In this document: positions 40,937 through 49,507 of the stretch, piece by piece
How the letters are laid out: every line of letters starts with the position of its first letter
How positions within the stretch are numbered: the first letter of the stretch is position 1
Assembly: GCA_025350145.1 (NCBI GenBank)
Contig: JANXYH010000105.1
Span: 1-57,956, forward strand
Source of the DNA: Burkholderiales bacterium
GTDB taxonomy: Bacteria > Pseudomonadota > Gammaproteobacteria > Burkholderiales > Burkholderiaceae_C
Length of the DNA stretch: 57,956 nt
Reading direction: 5' to 3'
Program-made: the position numbers and the translations under genes
The notes under the pieces: model-generated
The model's database searches: none
What the model was told of the DNA's origin: nothing
What the model saw: only the letters and a program-made list of their open reading frames with translations

Positions 40937-42229
40937 GTGTCCACAGCCTGCGCGATTGACTTCGGCACCTCGAACTCGGCCATCGCCTTGCCGCAACTGG
41001 GGTCGGGCGACAGCGGGCCTGACGAGGTCCACCTGGTGGCGCTGGAGGCTGGCCAGCGGACCATGCCGACAGCCGTGTTCTACGCCGTCGAAGGCCTGCG
41101 CGGGCACGAGTTGCCGCAGCGTCACTACGGCCGTGCAGCGGTGGCGGCCTACGTCGAGGGCATCGAAGGCCGGCTGATGCGCTCGATGAAGAGCATCCTC
41201 GGATCGACCCTGGCCGAGCAGGCCACCGATGTCGGCGGCGGGCACTCGGTGCGCTACCTGGATGTCGTGTCCGGCTACCTGCGCCACCTCAAATCGCTGG
41301 CCGAGGCCGAGGCGGGCGTGGCCTTGACGCAGGTGGTGCTGGGCCGGCCGGTGTTCTTTGTCGACGACGACCCCGAACGCGACGCCGCCGCCCAGGCCGC
41401 GCTGACACGGGCCGCCAGGGCGGTCGGGTTCAGCGAGATCCGATTCCAGTTCGAGCCCATCGCCGCAGCGCTGGACTATGAGGCCGGCATCGACCGCGAA
41501 CAACTCGTGCTGGTGGCCGACATCGGTGGCGGCACCTCGGACTTTTCGCTGCTGCGGGTCGGACCGGCGCGGCGCGGCAGGCTCGACCGCAGCGACGACA
41601 TCCTGGCCAACCACGGCGTGCACATCGCCGGTACCGACTTCGACCGCCACATCGAATTGGCAGCGATCCTGCCGGCCTGCGGCTACCGAGGGGTCGGGCC
41701 AAATGGGCGTGAAGTGCCCAGCAAGGTCTACTTCGACCTGGCCACCTGGCATCTGATCAACACCGTCTACAGCCCGGCAAGGCAGGCCGAGCTGGCCGGG
41801 ATGAAGGGCTTCTATGCCGACCTGGTGCAGCACGCCGGGCTGATGCAGGTGGTTCGGCAGCGCCAGGGCCATGCCCTGATCGCCAAGGCCGAAAGCGCCA
41901 AGATTGCCCTGGCCGAGGGTGGCGCCGCGCAGATCGACCTGTCGGCCATCGCCGCCGGCCTGTCGCAGCGGCTGGACGAGGCCCCTACCTTGGCGGCGCT
42001 GGAGGCCGACATGGCGCAGATCGTCGCCGCAGCCGACGCCACCCTGGCCCAGGCCGGGCTGGCCCGCGAGCGTGTCGATGCCCTGTATTTTACCGGCGGA
42101 TCGACCGGCTTGCGGCCCCTGGCGCGGCGCATCGCTGGCCGTTTTCCGAACGCCCGGCCGGTCTTCGGCGACCGCTTTGCCAGCGTCGCCAAGGGCCTGG
42201 GGCGGCAGGCGCGAATGGCCTTCGGCTGA
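40937..42229 (+). CDS. Hsp70-family ATPase, YegD-like
   Basis: A 430-residue protein with the actin/Hsp70 nucleotide-binding fold only: phosphate-1 AIDFGTSNSAIA, phosphate-2 VADIGGGTSDFSLL, and the adenosine motif YFTGGSTGLRPL. There is no Hsp70 substrate-binding domain. The protein resembles YegD, an Hsp70-like protein of unclear function. The start is GTG at 40937 (an ATG at 40930 is out of frame). TAGAAT at 40881-40886 is a possible -10 element 50 bp upstream. Confidence 0.9.
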   Translation: MSTACAIDFGTSNSAIALPQLGSGDSGPDEVHLVALEAGQRTMPTAVFYAVEGLRGHELPQRHYGRAAVAAYVEGIEGRLMRSMKSILGSTLAEQATDVGGGHSVRYLDVVSGYLRHLKSLAEAEAGVALTQVVLGRPVFFVDDDPERDAAAQAALTRAARAVGFSEIRFQFEPIAAALDYEAGIDREQLVLVADIGGGTSDFSLLRVGPARRGRLDRSDDILANHGVHIAGTDFDRHIELAAILPACGYRGVGPNGREVPSKVYFDLATWHLINTVYSPARQAELAGMKGFYADLVQHAGLMQVVRQRQGHALIAKAESAKIALAEGGAAQIDLSAIAAGLSQRLDEAPTLAALEADMAQIVAAADATLAQAGLARERVDALYFTGGSTGLRPLARRIAGRFPNARPVFGDRFASVAKGLGRQARMAFG

Positions 42230-42238
42230 CGCCTGCGG

Positions 42239-42254
42239 TTAAATTGCGGTCATG
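42239..42254 (+). promoter_or_regulatory. Candidate -10 element for the GNAT gene, leaderless start
   Basis: TTAAAT at 42239-42244 is followed by seven bases before the ATG at 42252, which places the likely transcription start at the start codon. No ribosome site is visible. It lies just beyond the Hsp70-like gene's stop codon. Confidence 0.3.
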
Positions 42255-42704
42255 CTGACCATTCGCCCGATTGAGGACCGAGATTTCGCCGCCTGGAAAC
42301 CCCTCTGGGATGGCTACAACGCCTTCTATGGGCGGCTCGGCGCGACGGCCCTGCCCGATGCTGTCACCCAGACCACCTGGCAGCGCTTTCTTGACCCGGC
42401 CGAAGCGATGCATGCCCTGGTCGCCGAGCGTGACGGCCAATTGCTCGGCCTGTGCCACAACCTGTACCACCGCAGCACCACCCTGATCGATCCGACCTGC
42501 TACCTGCAGGACCTGTACACCGACCCGGCCAGCCGCGGCCAGGGCATAGGCCGGGCCTTGATCCAGGCCGTCTACCGGCAGGCCCAAGCGGCCGGGATCG
42601 TCCGCGTCTACTGGCACACCCACGAGAGCAATGCCGCCGGCCGACTGCTGTACGACAAGCTTGCCCAGCACCTGGGGTTCTTGGTCTACAGCCACTACAC
42701 CTGA
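42252..42704 (+). CDS. GNAT-family N-acetyltransferase
   Basis: A 150-residue acetyltransferase of the GNAT fold. The acetyl-CoA site is the R/Q-x-x-G-x-G/A sequence SRGQGIGRALIQAVYRQA near 95-112, after the strand CYLQDLYTDPA. The C-terminal WHTHESNAAGRLLYDKL helps bind the acceptor. Substrate unknown; small amines or amino acids are usual. Confidence 0.9.
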   Translation: MLTIRPIEDRDFAAWKPLWDGYNAFYGRLGATALPDAVTQTTWQRFLDPAEAMHALVAERDGQLLGLCHNLYHRSTTLIDPTCYLQDLYTDPASRGQGIGRALIQAVYRQAQAAGIVRVYWHTHESNAAGRLLYDKLAQHLGFLVYSHYT

Positions 42705-42724
42705 GCCAATAAGCGAGCGCCGCC

Positions 42725-43045
42725 ATGCGGCATGCCCGTGCACCGGCCTTGGCCCAGTTGGCGGCCTTGCTGGGGCAGCTCAGGACACTGCCGGGCATGG
42801 CCGAGCGGCGACCCGGCGTGTTTTACCGCCGCAGCCAACCCTTCCTGCATTTCCACGAAGACCCGGCCGGCCTGTTTGCCGACCTGCGCCTGGTGGCAGG
42901 CGAGGATTTCGCGCGCTTTGCAGTCGACTGCAGCGCTCAGAAGGCCGCCTTGGTGGCGGCGGTCAGCGCAGCGCTGACTGCGGGGTCAGCGGCACCAGCG
43001 GCACCAGCGACATCAGCGGCGGCGGGCGCGCGGGCCCGGGCCTGA
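42725..43045 (+). CDS. Hypothetical protein (short, C-terminally low-complexity)
   Basis: A 106-residue protein with a core of about 85 residues (RRPGVFYRRSQPFLHFHEDP, then GLFADLRLVAGEDFARF) that appears real: conserved-looking FLHFHEDPAG and FAVDCSAQK stretches. The last 20 residues are Ala/Ser/Pro low complexity from a 9-bp tandem repeat and overlap the convergent UPF0149 gene by 33 bp. I recognise it only as a common unnamed protein of related bacteria. It may follow the GNAT gene in a small operon (20 bp gap). Confidence 0.7.
   Translation: MRHARAPALAQLAALLGQLRTLPGMAERRPGVFYRRSQPFLHFHEDPAGLFADLRLVAGEDFARFAVDCSAQKAALVAAVSAALTAGSAAPAAPATSAAAGARARA
42988..43020. repeat. 9-bp tandem repeat in the overlapping 3' ends of two genes
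   Basis: Units agcggcacc, agcggcacc, agcgacatc and then agcggc lie in the overlap of the hypothetical and the UPF0149 genes and encode parts of both C-termini, including the latter's stop codon. Slippage here would change both proteins. Confidence 0.7.
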
Positions 43046-43666
43046 GCGCGGCCCCGCTGGTGGCGCCGGGCTGCGCGGCCGAGACACATCGGCGATCAGC
43101 AGCACGCCCTGCACCAAGTCTTCCACCGCCTCGCCCAACTCGGCAGCCGGTTCGAGGGTGTCGATCACAGCCAGGATTGCGCCGGCATCTTCCAGGTCGT
43201 CGGGGTCAAGGTGGCGGTACATGCCGGCCAGTGGTTCGGTGAGCTGGTCCTCGAAGCGGTCCATCAACTGGGGGAACAAATCGACTGCGGTGGCAAATCC
43301 CGCCACCCAGGGCATCACGGTCTCGGATGGGCCGGCATCTTCGTCAAGTTCGTAGACCCAGGGGTCGAACCACTGCCGCAGGTGGATTGCCCGGTTCAGT
43401 TCGGCATGGCGGCGCAGCACCAGTTCGCGCAGCCTGGCCATGTCGAAGCGGCTCGGCGGCGCGCGGCCATCCAGGTCGACCACGTGCGCCAGCCAGTGGG
43501 CCTCGGCCACCGGCCGAGGCTGCAACAGCACGCCGCAGAGGTAGCCGTCGAGCATCACGACATCCAGGGGCTCCAGCGTCTGCGGCAGGCTGTCGAGCAA
43601 GGCGCCTAGGGCGGCCAGGTCGGCCTCGTTCAGCGGCGGGGTGTTGGGCGCGGACGCGGTGGCCAT
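43013..43666 (-). CDS. UPF0149/YecA-family protein
   Basis: A 217-residue protein of the UPF0149 (YgfB/YecA) family. LGALLDSLPQTLEPLDVVML near the N-terminus, LDGYLCGVLLQP, PWVYELDEDAGPSETVMPWVAGF and DLFPQLMD are typical. The C-terminal 25 residues are Pro/Arg-rich and low complexity; the usual zinc-binding SEC-C tail of YecA is missing. The frame runs further upstream, but ATG at 43666 fits the family start. Function is unknown. It is convergent with and overlaps the short hypothetical gene. Confidence 0.85.
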   Translation of the reverse strand: MATASAPNTPPLNEADLAALGALLDSLPQTLEPLDVVMLDGYLCGVLLQPRPVAEAHWLAHVVDLDGRAPPSRFDMARLRELVLRRHAELNRAIHLRQWFDPWVYELDEDAGPSETVMPWVAGFATAVDLFPQLMDRFEDQLTEPLAGMYRHLDPDDLEDAGAILAVIDTLEPAAELGEAVEDLVQGVLLIADVSRPRSPAPPAGPRSGPGPRARRR

Positions 43667-43704
43667 GGCGCCGATTGTGGCCTCGGCGCTGCCGTCGCTG
43701 CGCC

Positions 43705-44217
43705 TCAGCCCAGCGCGGTCGGCTGCCAGACCGAGGGCTGCGCCTGCAACACGTCCAGGCCAAAGCGCTGACCGGCCAGGTGGTCGGCGATGCAGCGCCA
43801 CAGCAGCGGGCTGCGGTGCCTGTTGCTGCACGCCCGGATCTCGTCGGCCCCCAGCCAGAGGGTGCGCACGATCGGGCTGTCCAGGGCGCGGCCGGGCTCG
43901 GGCTCGCCGACGCTGCCAGCAAAGGCAAAGCGCAGGTAGCTGATGTCCTCGGCCGGCTGGCCAGCGCCTGCCGGGCGTTGCAGCCGCGCCTGGTAGACGC
44001 CGAGCAAGGCCTGTGGGCTGAACTGGCAAGCGGTCTCCTCCAGGCACTCGCGGACCACCGCCTGCAGCAGCGACTCGGCCGGGTCGAGATGGCCGGCCGG
44101 GTTGTTCAGGCGCAGGCCCTCGGGCGTCATTTCCTCGACCAGCAGGAAGCGGCCGTCGCTGGCGCGCTGGACGACCGCCGCAACGGTGACACTGGGCTTC
44201 CAGCGCAGCTCTGGCAT
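43705..44217 (-). CDS. Nudix hydrolase, NudJ-like
   Basis: A 170-residue Nudix hydrolase. The Nudix box is intact: GHLDPAESLLQAVVREC, followed by LEETACQF, matching Gx5Ex7REUxEExGU. TVAAVVQR... EEMTPEGLRLNNPAGHLDP resembles NudJ, a phosphatase that also acts on thiamine pyrophosphate precursors and nucleotides. It is divergent from pntAA across 82 bp. The gene stops 38 bp before the UPF0149 start on the same strand, so they may be cotranscribed. Confidence 0.88.
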   Translation of the reverse strand: MPELRWKPSVTVAAVVQRASDGRFLLVEEMTPEGLRLNNPAGHLDPAESLLQAVVRECLEETACQFSPQALLGVYQARLQRPAGAGQPAEDISYLRFAFAGSVGEPEPGRALDSPIVRTLWLGADEIRACSNRHRSPLLWRCIADHLAGQRFGLDVLQAQPSVWQPTALG

Positions 44218-44299
44218 GAACGCATGCTAGCCGCTGCGCCAGCGAAACCGGGTAAGCTCGCCGGCTTTGCGCGCTTAAGTCGGCTGGAGGGGCAACTGA

Positions 44300-45418
44300 A
44301 TGTGGATCGGAGTACCGCTGGAAACCGCGCCGGGTGAGTCCCGCGTGGCCGTCACCCCGGAAACCGCCAAGAAGTTGGTGGCGCAGGGCCACCGCGTGAC
44401 GGTGCAAGCAGGCGCCGGCATCGCCGCCAGCGCCACCGACGAGGCCTACCTGGGGGCCGGCGCGCAGATCACCGACCGGGCCGGCGCCCTGGGCGCCGAA
44501 CTGGTGCTCAAGGTGCGATCACCGCTGGCCGACGAGTTGCCGTTGATGAACCGCGGTGCCGGCCTGATCGGCATGCTCAACCCCTTCGACCGCGATGGCC
44601 TGGCCGCGCTGGCTGGCGCCGGCTTGACCAGCTTTGCGCTCGAAGCCGCCCCGCGCACCACCCGGGCGCAGAGCATGGATGTGCTGTCATCGCAAGCCAA
44701 CATCGCCGGCTACAAGGCGGTGATGATGGCCGCCGACGCCTACCAGCGGCTGTTCCCGATGCTGATGACCGCCGCCGGCACGATCAAGGCGGCCCGGGTG
44801 GTGATCCTGGGCGTCGGCGTGGCCGGCCTGCAGGCGATTGCCACGGCCAAGCGCCTGGGCGCGGTGATCGAGGCCTCCGACGTGCGGCCCTCGGTCAAGG
44901 AGCAGGTCGAGTCGCTGGGTGCCAAGTTCATCGATGTGGCCTACGAGACAGCCGAGGAAAAGGAAGCCGCGCAGGGCGTGGGCGGCTATGCCAAACCGAT
45001 GCCGGCGAGCTGGATGGAGCGGCAGAAGGTCGAGGTCGCCAAGCGCGTGGCCAACGCCGACATCGTCATCAGCACCGCGCTGATCCCCGGCCGGGCCGCG
45101 CCGGTGCTGATCACCGAGGCGATGGTGCAGAGCATGAAGGCCGGCTCGGTGATCGTCGACATGGCCGCCCCGGCCGGTGGCAACTGCCCGCTGACCGAGG
45201 CCGGACGCAACGTCGTCAAGCATGGCGTGACGATCATCGGCCAGACCAACATCCCGGCCCTGGTGGCGGCGGACTCGTCCAGCCTGTACGCCCGCAATGT
45301 GCTCGACTTCTTGAAGCTGGTGCTGCCCAAGGACGGAACGCTGCAGGTGCCGATGGACGACGACATCGTGGCCGCCTGCCTGATGACCCAGTCCGGCGAG
45401 ATCTGCCGCAAGCCCTAA
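44300..45418 (+). CDS. pntAA: NAD(P) transhydrogenase subunit alpha, part 1
   Basis: A 372-residue NAD(H)-binding domain I of proton-translocating transhydrogenase. The dinucleotide motif is GVGVAGLQAIATAKRLG near 172-188. RPSVKEQVESLGAKF and MKAGSVIVDMAAPAGGNC are further landmarks. The protein ends where the membrane part of a fused PntA would begin, so this is the three-subunit form seen in many proteobacteria. Ribosome site GGAGG lies about 10 bases before the ATG at 44300. Confidence 0.95.
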   Translation: MWIGVPLETAPGESRVAVTPETAKKLVAQGHRVTVQAGAGIAASATDEAYLGAGAQITDRAGALGAELVLKVRSPLADELPLMNRGAGLIGMLNPFDRDGLAALAGAGLTSFALEAAPRTTRAQSMDVLSSQANIAGYKAVMMAADAYQRLFPMLMTAAGTIKAARVVILGVGVAGLQAIATAKRLGAVIEASDVRPSVKEQVESLGAKFIDVAYETAEEKEAAQGVGGYAKPMPASWMERQKVEVAKRVANADIVISTALIPGRAAPVLITEAMVQSMKAGSVIVDMAAPAGGNCPLTEAGRNVVKHGVTIIGQTNIPALVAADSSSLYARNVLDFLKLVLPKDGTLQVPMDDDIVAACLMTQSGEICRKP

Positions 45419-45437
45419 GACCCGAGGATCCCAAGCC

Positions 45438-45758
45438 ATGGACGCCGTCTCACCCACGATCATCAACCTGATCATCTTCGTGCTGGCCATCTACGTGGGC
45501 TACCACGTGGTCTGGACCGTCACCCCCGCCCTGCACACGCCGCTGATGGCGGTGACCAACGCGATCTCGGCCATCGTCATCGTCGGCGCGATGCTGGCCG
45601 CCGCGCTGACCGAGACCACGTTTGGCCGCAGCATGGGGGTGCTGGCGGTGGCGCTGGCCTCGGTCAACATCTTCGGCGGGTTCCTGGTGACCCGGCGGAT
45701 GCTGGAGATGTTCAAGAAGAAGGAACGGCCGGCCAAGGCGCTAGAGGGAGCCAAGTGA
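45438..45758 (+). CDS. pntAB: NAD(P) transhydrogenase subunit alpha, part 2
   Basis: A 106-residue membrane protein with three hydrophobic helices (IINLIIFVLAIYVGYHV, AISAIVIVGAMLAAAL, MGVLAVALASVNIFGGF) and the conserved proton-channel region of the short alpha-2 subunit. It begins 19 nt after pntAA, and its stop overlaps the pntB start. Together with PntB it forms the membrane domain. Confidence 0.95.
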   Translation: MDAVSPTIINLIIFVLAIYVGYHVVWTVTPALHTPLMAVTNAISAIVIVGAMLAAALTETTFGRSMGVLAVALASVNIFGGFLVTRRMLEMFKKKERPAKALEGAK

Positions 45759-47182
45759 TGAGCCTGAATCTGGTGACCCTGCTGTACCTCGTGGCCAGCG
45801 TCTGCTTCATCCAGGCGCTCAAGGGCCTGAGCCACCCGACCACCTCGATCCGCGGCAACCTGTTCGGCATGATCGGCATGGCCATTGCCATGGCCACCAC
45901 GGCGGCGCTGATCGTCAAGCTCGCCGAGGGCAATCTGATCGGGATGGGCTGGGTCCTGCTCGGGCTGCTCGTGGGTGCGGCCTATGGCGCCTGGCGCGCC
46001 AAGACGGTCGAGATGACCAAGATGCCCGAGTTGGTGGCGTTCTTCCACAGCATGATCGGCCTGGCGGCGGTGTTCATTGCGGTCGCGGCCGTGGCCGAGC
46101 CGCATGCCTTTGGTATTGCCGCCAAGTTCGACCCGATCCCCGGCGGCAACCGGATCGAGTTGGCGCTGGGCGCCTTCATCGGTGCGGTCACGTTCTCGGG
46201 CTCGGTGATCGCTTTCGGCAAGCTCTCGGGCACCTACAAGTTCCGCCTGTTCAAGGGCGCACCGGTGGTGTTTGCCGGGCAGCACAAACTCAACCTTGCG
46301 CTGGGCCTGCTGGTGCTGGTGCTGGGCTTTGGCTTCTGGCACAGCCAGAGTTCGCTCGATTTCGGCGGCATCGTCCTGCTCGGCTTCGTCCTCGGGGTGC
46401 TGATCATCATTCCCATCGGCGGCGCCGACATGCCGGTGGTGGTGTCGATGCTCAACAGCTATTCCGGCTGGGCGGCGGCAGGCATAGGCTTTTCGCTCAA
46501 CAACAGCATGCTGATCATTGCCGGCAGCCTGGTCGGAAGCTCGGGCGCAATCCTGAGCTACATCATGTGCAAGGCGATGAACCGCTCGTTCTTCAACGTC
46601 ATCCTCGGCGGCTTTGGTGGCGAGACCGGCCAGGCAGCGGCCGGCGCACAGGCCCAGCGGCCGGTCAAGAGCGGCTCGGCCGATGACGCCGCCTTCGTGC
46701 TCGGCAATGCCGAGACCGTGGTGATCGTGCCAGGCTACGGCCTGGCGGTGGCGCGTGCCCAGCATGCGGTCAAGGAACTGGCGGCCAAGCTCACCGCCCG
46801 GGGCGTGACCGTGAAGTACGCCATCCACCCGGTGGCCGGCCGCATGCCCGGCCACATGAACGTGCTGCTGGCCGAGGCCGAAGTGCCCTACGACCAGGTC
46901 TTCGAGATGGAGGACATCAACGGCGAATTCGGCCAGGCCGATGTCGCCATCATCCTCGGCGCCAACGACGTGGTGAACCCGGCCGCGCACATCAAGGGCA
47001 GCGCGATTTACGGCATGCCCATCCTGGAGGCCAGCAAAGCCAAGACCGTGATCGTCAACAAGCGCAGCATGGCCGCCGGCTACGCCGGTCTGGACAACGA
47101 GCTGTTCTACATGGACAAGACGATGATGGTGTTCGGCGACGCCAAGAAGGTGGTCGAGGCGATGGTCAAGGCGATCGAGTAG
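45758..47182 (+). CDS. pntB: NAD(P) transhydrogenase subunit beta
   Basis: A 474-residue protein. The N-terminal two thirds span the membrane many times (SLNLVTLLYLVASVCFI onward). The last 170 residues are the NADP-binding domain III: VIVPGYGLAVARAQHAV and, later, GANDVVNPAAHIKG and VINK near the end. ATG at 45758 overlaps the pntAB stop by one base (TGATG). The complex uses the proton gradient to make NADPH from NADH. Confidence 0.95.
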   Translation: MSLNLVTLLYLVASVCFIQALKGLSHPTTSIRGNLFGMIGMAIAMATTAALIVKLAEGNLIGMGWVLLGLLVGAAYGAWRAKTVEMTKMPELVAFFHSMIGLAAVFIAVAAVAEPHAFGIAAKFDPIPGGNRIELALGAFIGAVTFSGSVIAFGKLSGTYKFRLFKGAPVVFAGQHKLNLALGLLVLVLGFGFWHSQSSLDFGGIVLLGFVLGVLIIIPIGGADMPVVVSMLNSYSGWAAAGIGFSLNNSMLIIAGSLVGSSGAILSYIMCKAMNRSFFNVILGGFGGETGQAAAGAQAQRPVKSGSADDAAFVLGNAETVVIVPGYGLAVARAQHAVKELAAKLTARGVTVKYAIHPVAGRMPGHMNVLLAEAEVPYDQVFEMEDINGEFGQADVAIILGANDVVNPAAHIKGSAIYGMPILEASKAKTVIVNKRSMAAGYAGLDNELFYMDKTMMVFGDAKKVVEAMVKAIE

Positions 47183-47270
47183 CGGCCTGCGCCGGGTCGG
47201 CCCCTGGCGCTTGCCCTGATCGTCAAGCGGTCAGCCATGCGTCAGAATCTTCTTCACAACGGAGACTGTG

Positions 47271-48995
47271 ATGGAGAAGATCTGGCTCAAGCAATATCCG
47301 CAGGGCGTGCCTGCGGAAATTCCGCTCGATGCCTACCCGTCGTTGGTGGCGTTGATCGACGACAGCCTGCAGAAATACCGGGACAAGACCGCCTACCGTT
47401 TCATGGGACGGGCAATCGGTTTTGGCGAAATCGATGACGGCTCTCGCGCCCTGGCGGCCTGGCTGCAGGGCCAGGGTCTGGCGCGTGGTGATCGGGTGGC
47501 GATCATGCTGCCCAACGTGCCGCAGTACCCGGTCGCGGTGGCCGCGATCCTGCGCGCCGGTCTGGTCGTGGTCAACGTCAATCCGCTCTACACGCCTCGC
47601 GAGTTGGAGCACCAGCTCAAGGACTCGGGCGCCAAGGCGATCGTGGTGCTGGAGAACTTTGCCGCCACCCTGGCCCAAGTAATCGACCAGGTACCGACCA
47701 AGCTGGTGCTGTTGGCGGCGATGGGCGACATGCTGGGCCTGGTCAAGGGCGCCCTGGTCAACCACGTGGTGCGGCGGGTCAAGAAGTTGGTGCCCGAGTT
47801 CAGGTTGCCGGCTGCGGTGCGCTTCAAGGATGCGCTCAGCGCGGGCCGGCGGATGAGCCTGGCGGCGGCCAAGGTCGGCCCCGACGACATCGCGGTGTTG
47901 CAATACACCGGTGGCACGACCGGCGTCAGCAAGGGCGCGGTGCTGCTTCACCGCAACCTCGTGGCGAATATTCTGCAGGCCGAAGCCTGGTACCAGCCGG
48001 CGCTCAAGAAAATTCCGCCGGGCGAGCAGATCGTGACCGTCTGCGCCCTGCCCCTCTACCACATCTTCGGCTTCAATTCGAACATGATGCTGGGCCTGCG
48101 GATGGGCGGCTGCAATATCCTGATTGCCAACCCCCGGGATATCGGCGCGATGCTCAAGGATCTGGCCGCGCAGCCGTTCCACTCGTTGCCCGCAGTCAAT
48201 ACCCTGTTCACCGCACTGGCCAACCATCCGGATTTTGACAAAGTCGATTGGCAGCACCTCAAGATTTCCGTTGGTGGCGGCATGGCAGTGACCCAGGGAA
48301 CCGCCCGTTTGTGGTTGGAGAAGACCGGTTGCGCGATTTGCGAGGGCTATGGCCTGTCGGAAACCAGCCCGTCGGCCACCTGCAACCCGGTCGACGCCAC
48401 GGCCTTTTCAGGCACCATCGGTCTGCCCATGCCCAACACCGAACTGGCCTTGCTCGACGATGACGGCAACGAGGTGCCGGCGGGCCAGCCGGGTGAGATT
48501 GCGATCCGTGGCCCGCAGGTCATGGCTGGCTATTGGCAGCGGCCCGACGAAACCGCCAAGGTCATGACCGCCAACGGCTATTTCCGCACCGGCGATATTG
48601 GCACGGTCGACGAATTGGGGTATTTCAAGATTGTCGACCGGAAGAAGGACATGATCCTGGTGTCGGGCTTCAATGTCTATCCCAATGAAATCGAGGATGT
48701 GCTCAGCCAGATGCCTGGTATTCTCGAATGCGCGGCCGTCGGTATTCCCGACGAGAAAGCCGGTGAGGCCGTCAAGGTGGTCCTCGTAAAGAAGTCCGAA
48801 GGGGTCACCGAGGCGGATGTTCGGGCCTGGTCTGAAGCCAATTTGACGGGTTATAAACGGCCCAAGCTGATAGAGTTTCGCAGCGAATTACCAAAATCAG
48901 CCGTCGGGAAAATTTTGCGGCGCGAATTGCGCGACAATGTGTCCGACCGCGCCAGCGCATTGAACACAACAAATCCACTTGCCCGCCATGGCTGA
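47271..48995 (+). CDS. fadD: Long-chain fatty acid-CoA ligase
   Basis: A 574-residue AMP-forming acyl-CoA synthetase. YTGGTTGVSKGAVL (P-loop), the GYGLSETSP adenine motif, YFRTGDIGTVDELGYF and the C-terminal KSAVGKILRREL are clear. It should activate fatty acids for beta-oxidation. ATG at 47271 follows a GGAGACTGTG ribosome site; a GTG at 47268 is less likely. The wobble positions are noticeably more AT-rich than those of its neighbours, especially in the last third. Downstream a short hypothetical gene overlaps by 8 nt. Confidence 0.94.
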   Translation: MEKIWLKQYPQGVPAEIPLDAYPSLVALIDDSLQKYRDKTAYRFMGRAIGFGEIDDGSRALAAWLQGQGLARGDRVAIMLPNVPQYPVAVAAILRAGLVVVNVNPLYTPRELEHQLKDSGAKAIVVLENFAATLAQVIDQVPTKLVLLAAMGDMLGLVKGALVNHVVRRVKKLVPEFRLPAAVRFKDALSAGRRMSLAAAKVGPDDIAVLQYTGGTTGVSKGAVLLHRNLVANILQAEAWYQPALKKIPPGEQIVTVCALPLYHIFGFNSNMMLGLRMGGCNILIANPRDIGAMLKDLAAQPFHSLPAVNTLFTALANHPDFDKVDWQHLKISVGGGMAVTQGTARLWLEKTGCAICEGYGLSETSPSATCNPVDATAFSGTIGLPMPNTELALLDDDGNEVPAGQPGEIAIRGPQVMAGYWQRPDETAKVMTANGYFRTGDIGTVDELGYFKIVDRKKDMILVSGFNVYPNEIEDVLSQMPGILECAAVGIPDEKAGEAVKVVLVKKSEGVTEADVRAWSEANLTGYKRPKLIEFRSELPKSAVGKILRRELRDNVSDRASALNTTNPLARHG

Positions 48996-49503
48996 CGCTT
49001 ACGTCAAGACCGAAGCCGGACGCCGCGAAATACGTGAACGGGCGACTGCACTGACGCGACCGGGGCGAAACCTGCTGTTGATCATCGACGCCTCAAAGTC
49101 GGGTGCTGAATGGCTAGGCTTGGTCCAGGGCGGCACCGCAGACGATCTGGCGCGACTGATCGATGCGGGCCTGGTGGCACGTCAGCCGGCCGGCGCTGGC
49201 GCCCGGGCGGCGGCGGTCGGGGCCGCCGCCGCTGGCCAGCCGGCCAGTGCCAATGCTGGCCGGGCAAGCCTGGCCCAGCAACTGGCGTCGCTGCCCTACC
49301 GGCAGCTCTACGACCTGATCACCTCGCAGGCCCGCCCACGCCTGGGTCTGATCAAGGGCTACAAGATGGTGCTGGAGGTCGAGCGCTGCAACGGCCCGGC
49401 CGAGATTCGGGTATTGACCGCACGCTTCATCGAGATGGTTCGCGAAGTCCAAGGCGATGCCGAAGCACAGGCGCTGCTGCGCATGCTCAGCGCCCCTCCC
49501 TGA
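48988..49503 (+). CDS. Hypothetical protein, fadD-linked
   Basis: A 171-residue protein with two segments: residues 1-60 (KTEAGRREIRERATALTRPG, then LLLIIDASKSGAEWL) and the C-terminal 75 (LASLPYRQLYDLITSQARPR, then LGLIKGYKMVLEVERCNG). They are joined by an Ala/Gly-rich linker. The first part resembles the winged-helix-like leader seen in many Burkholderiales signalling proteins; the second is helical. I cannot name a function. ATG at 48988 overlaps the fadD stop by 8 nt, so the pair is translationally coupled. Confidence 0.7.
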   Translation: MADAYVKTEAGRREIRERATALTRPGRNLLLIIDASKSGAEWLGLVQGGTADDLARLIDAGLVARQPAGAGARAAAVGAAAAGQPASANAGRASLAQQLASLPYRQLYDLITSQARPRLGLIKGYKMVLEVERCNGPAEIRVLTARFIEMVREVQGDAEAQALLRMLSAPP

Positions 49504-49507
49504 AACC

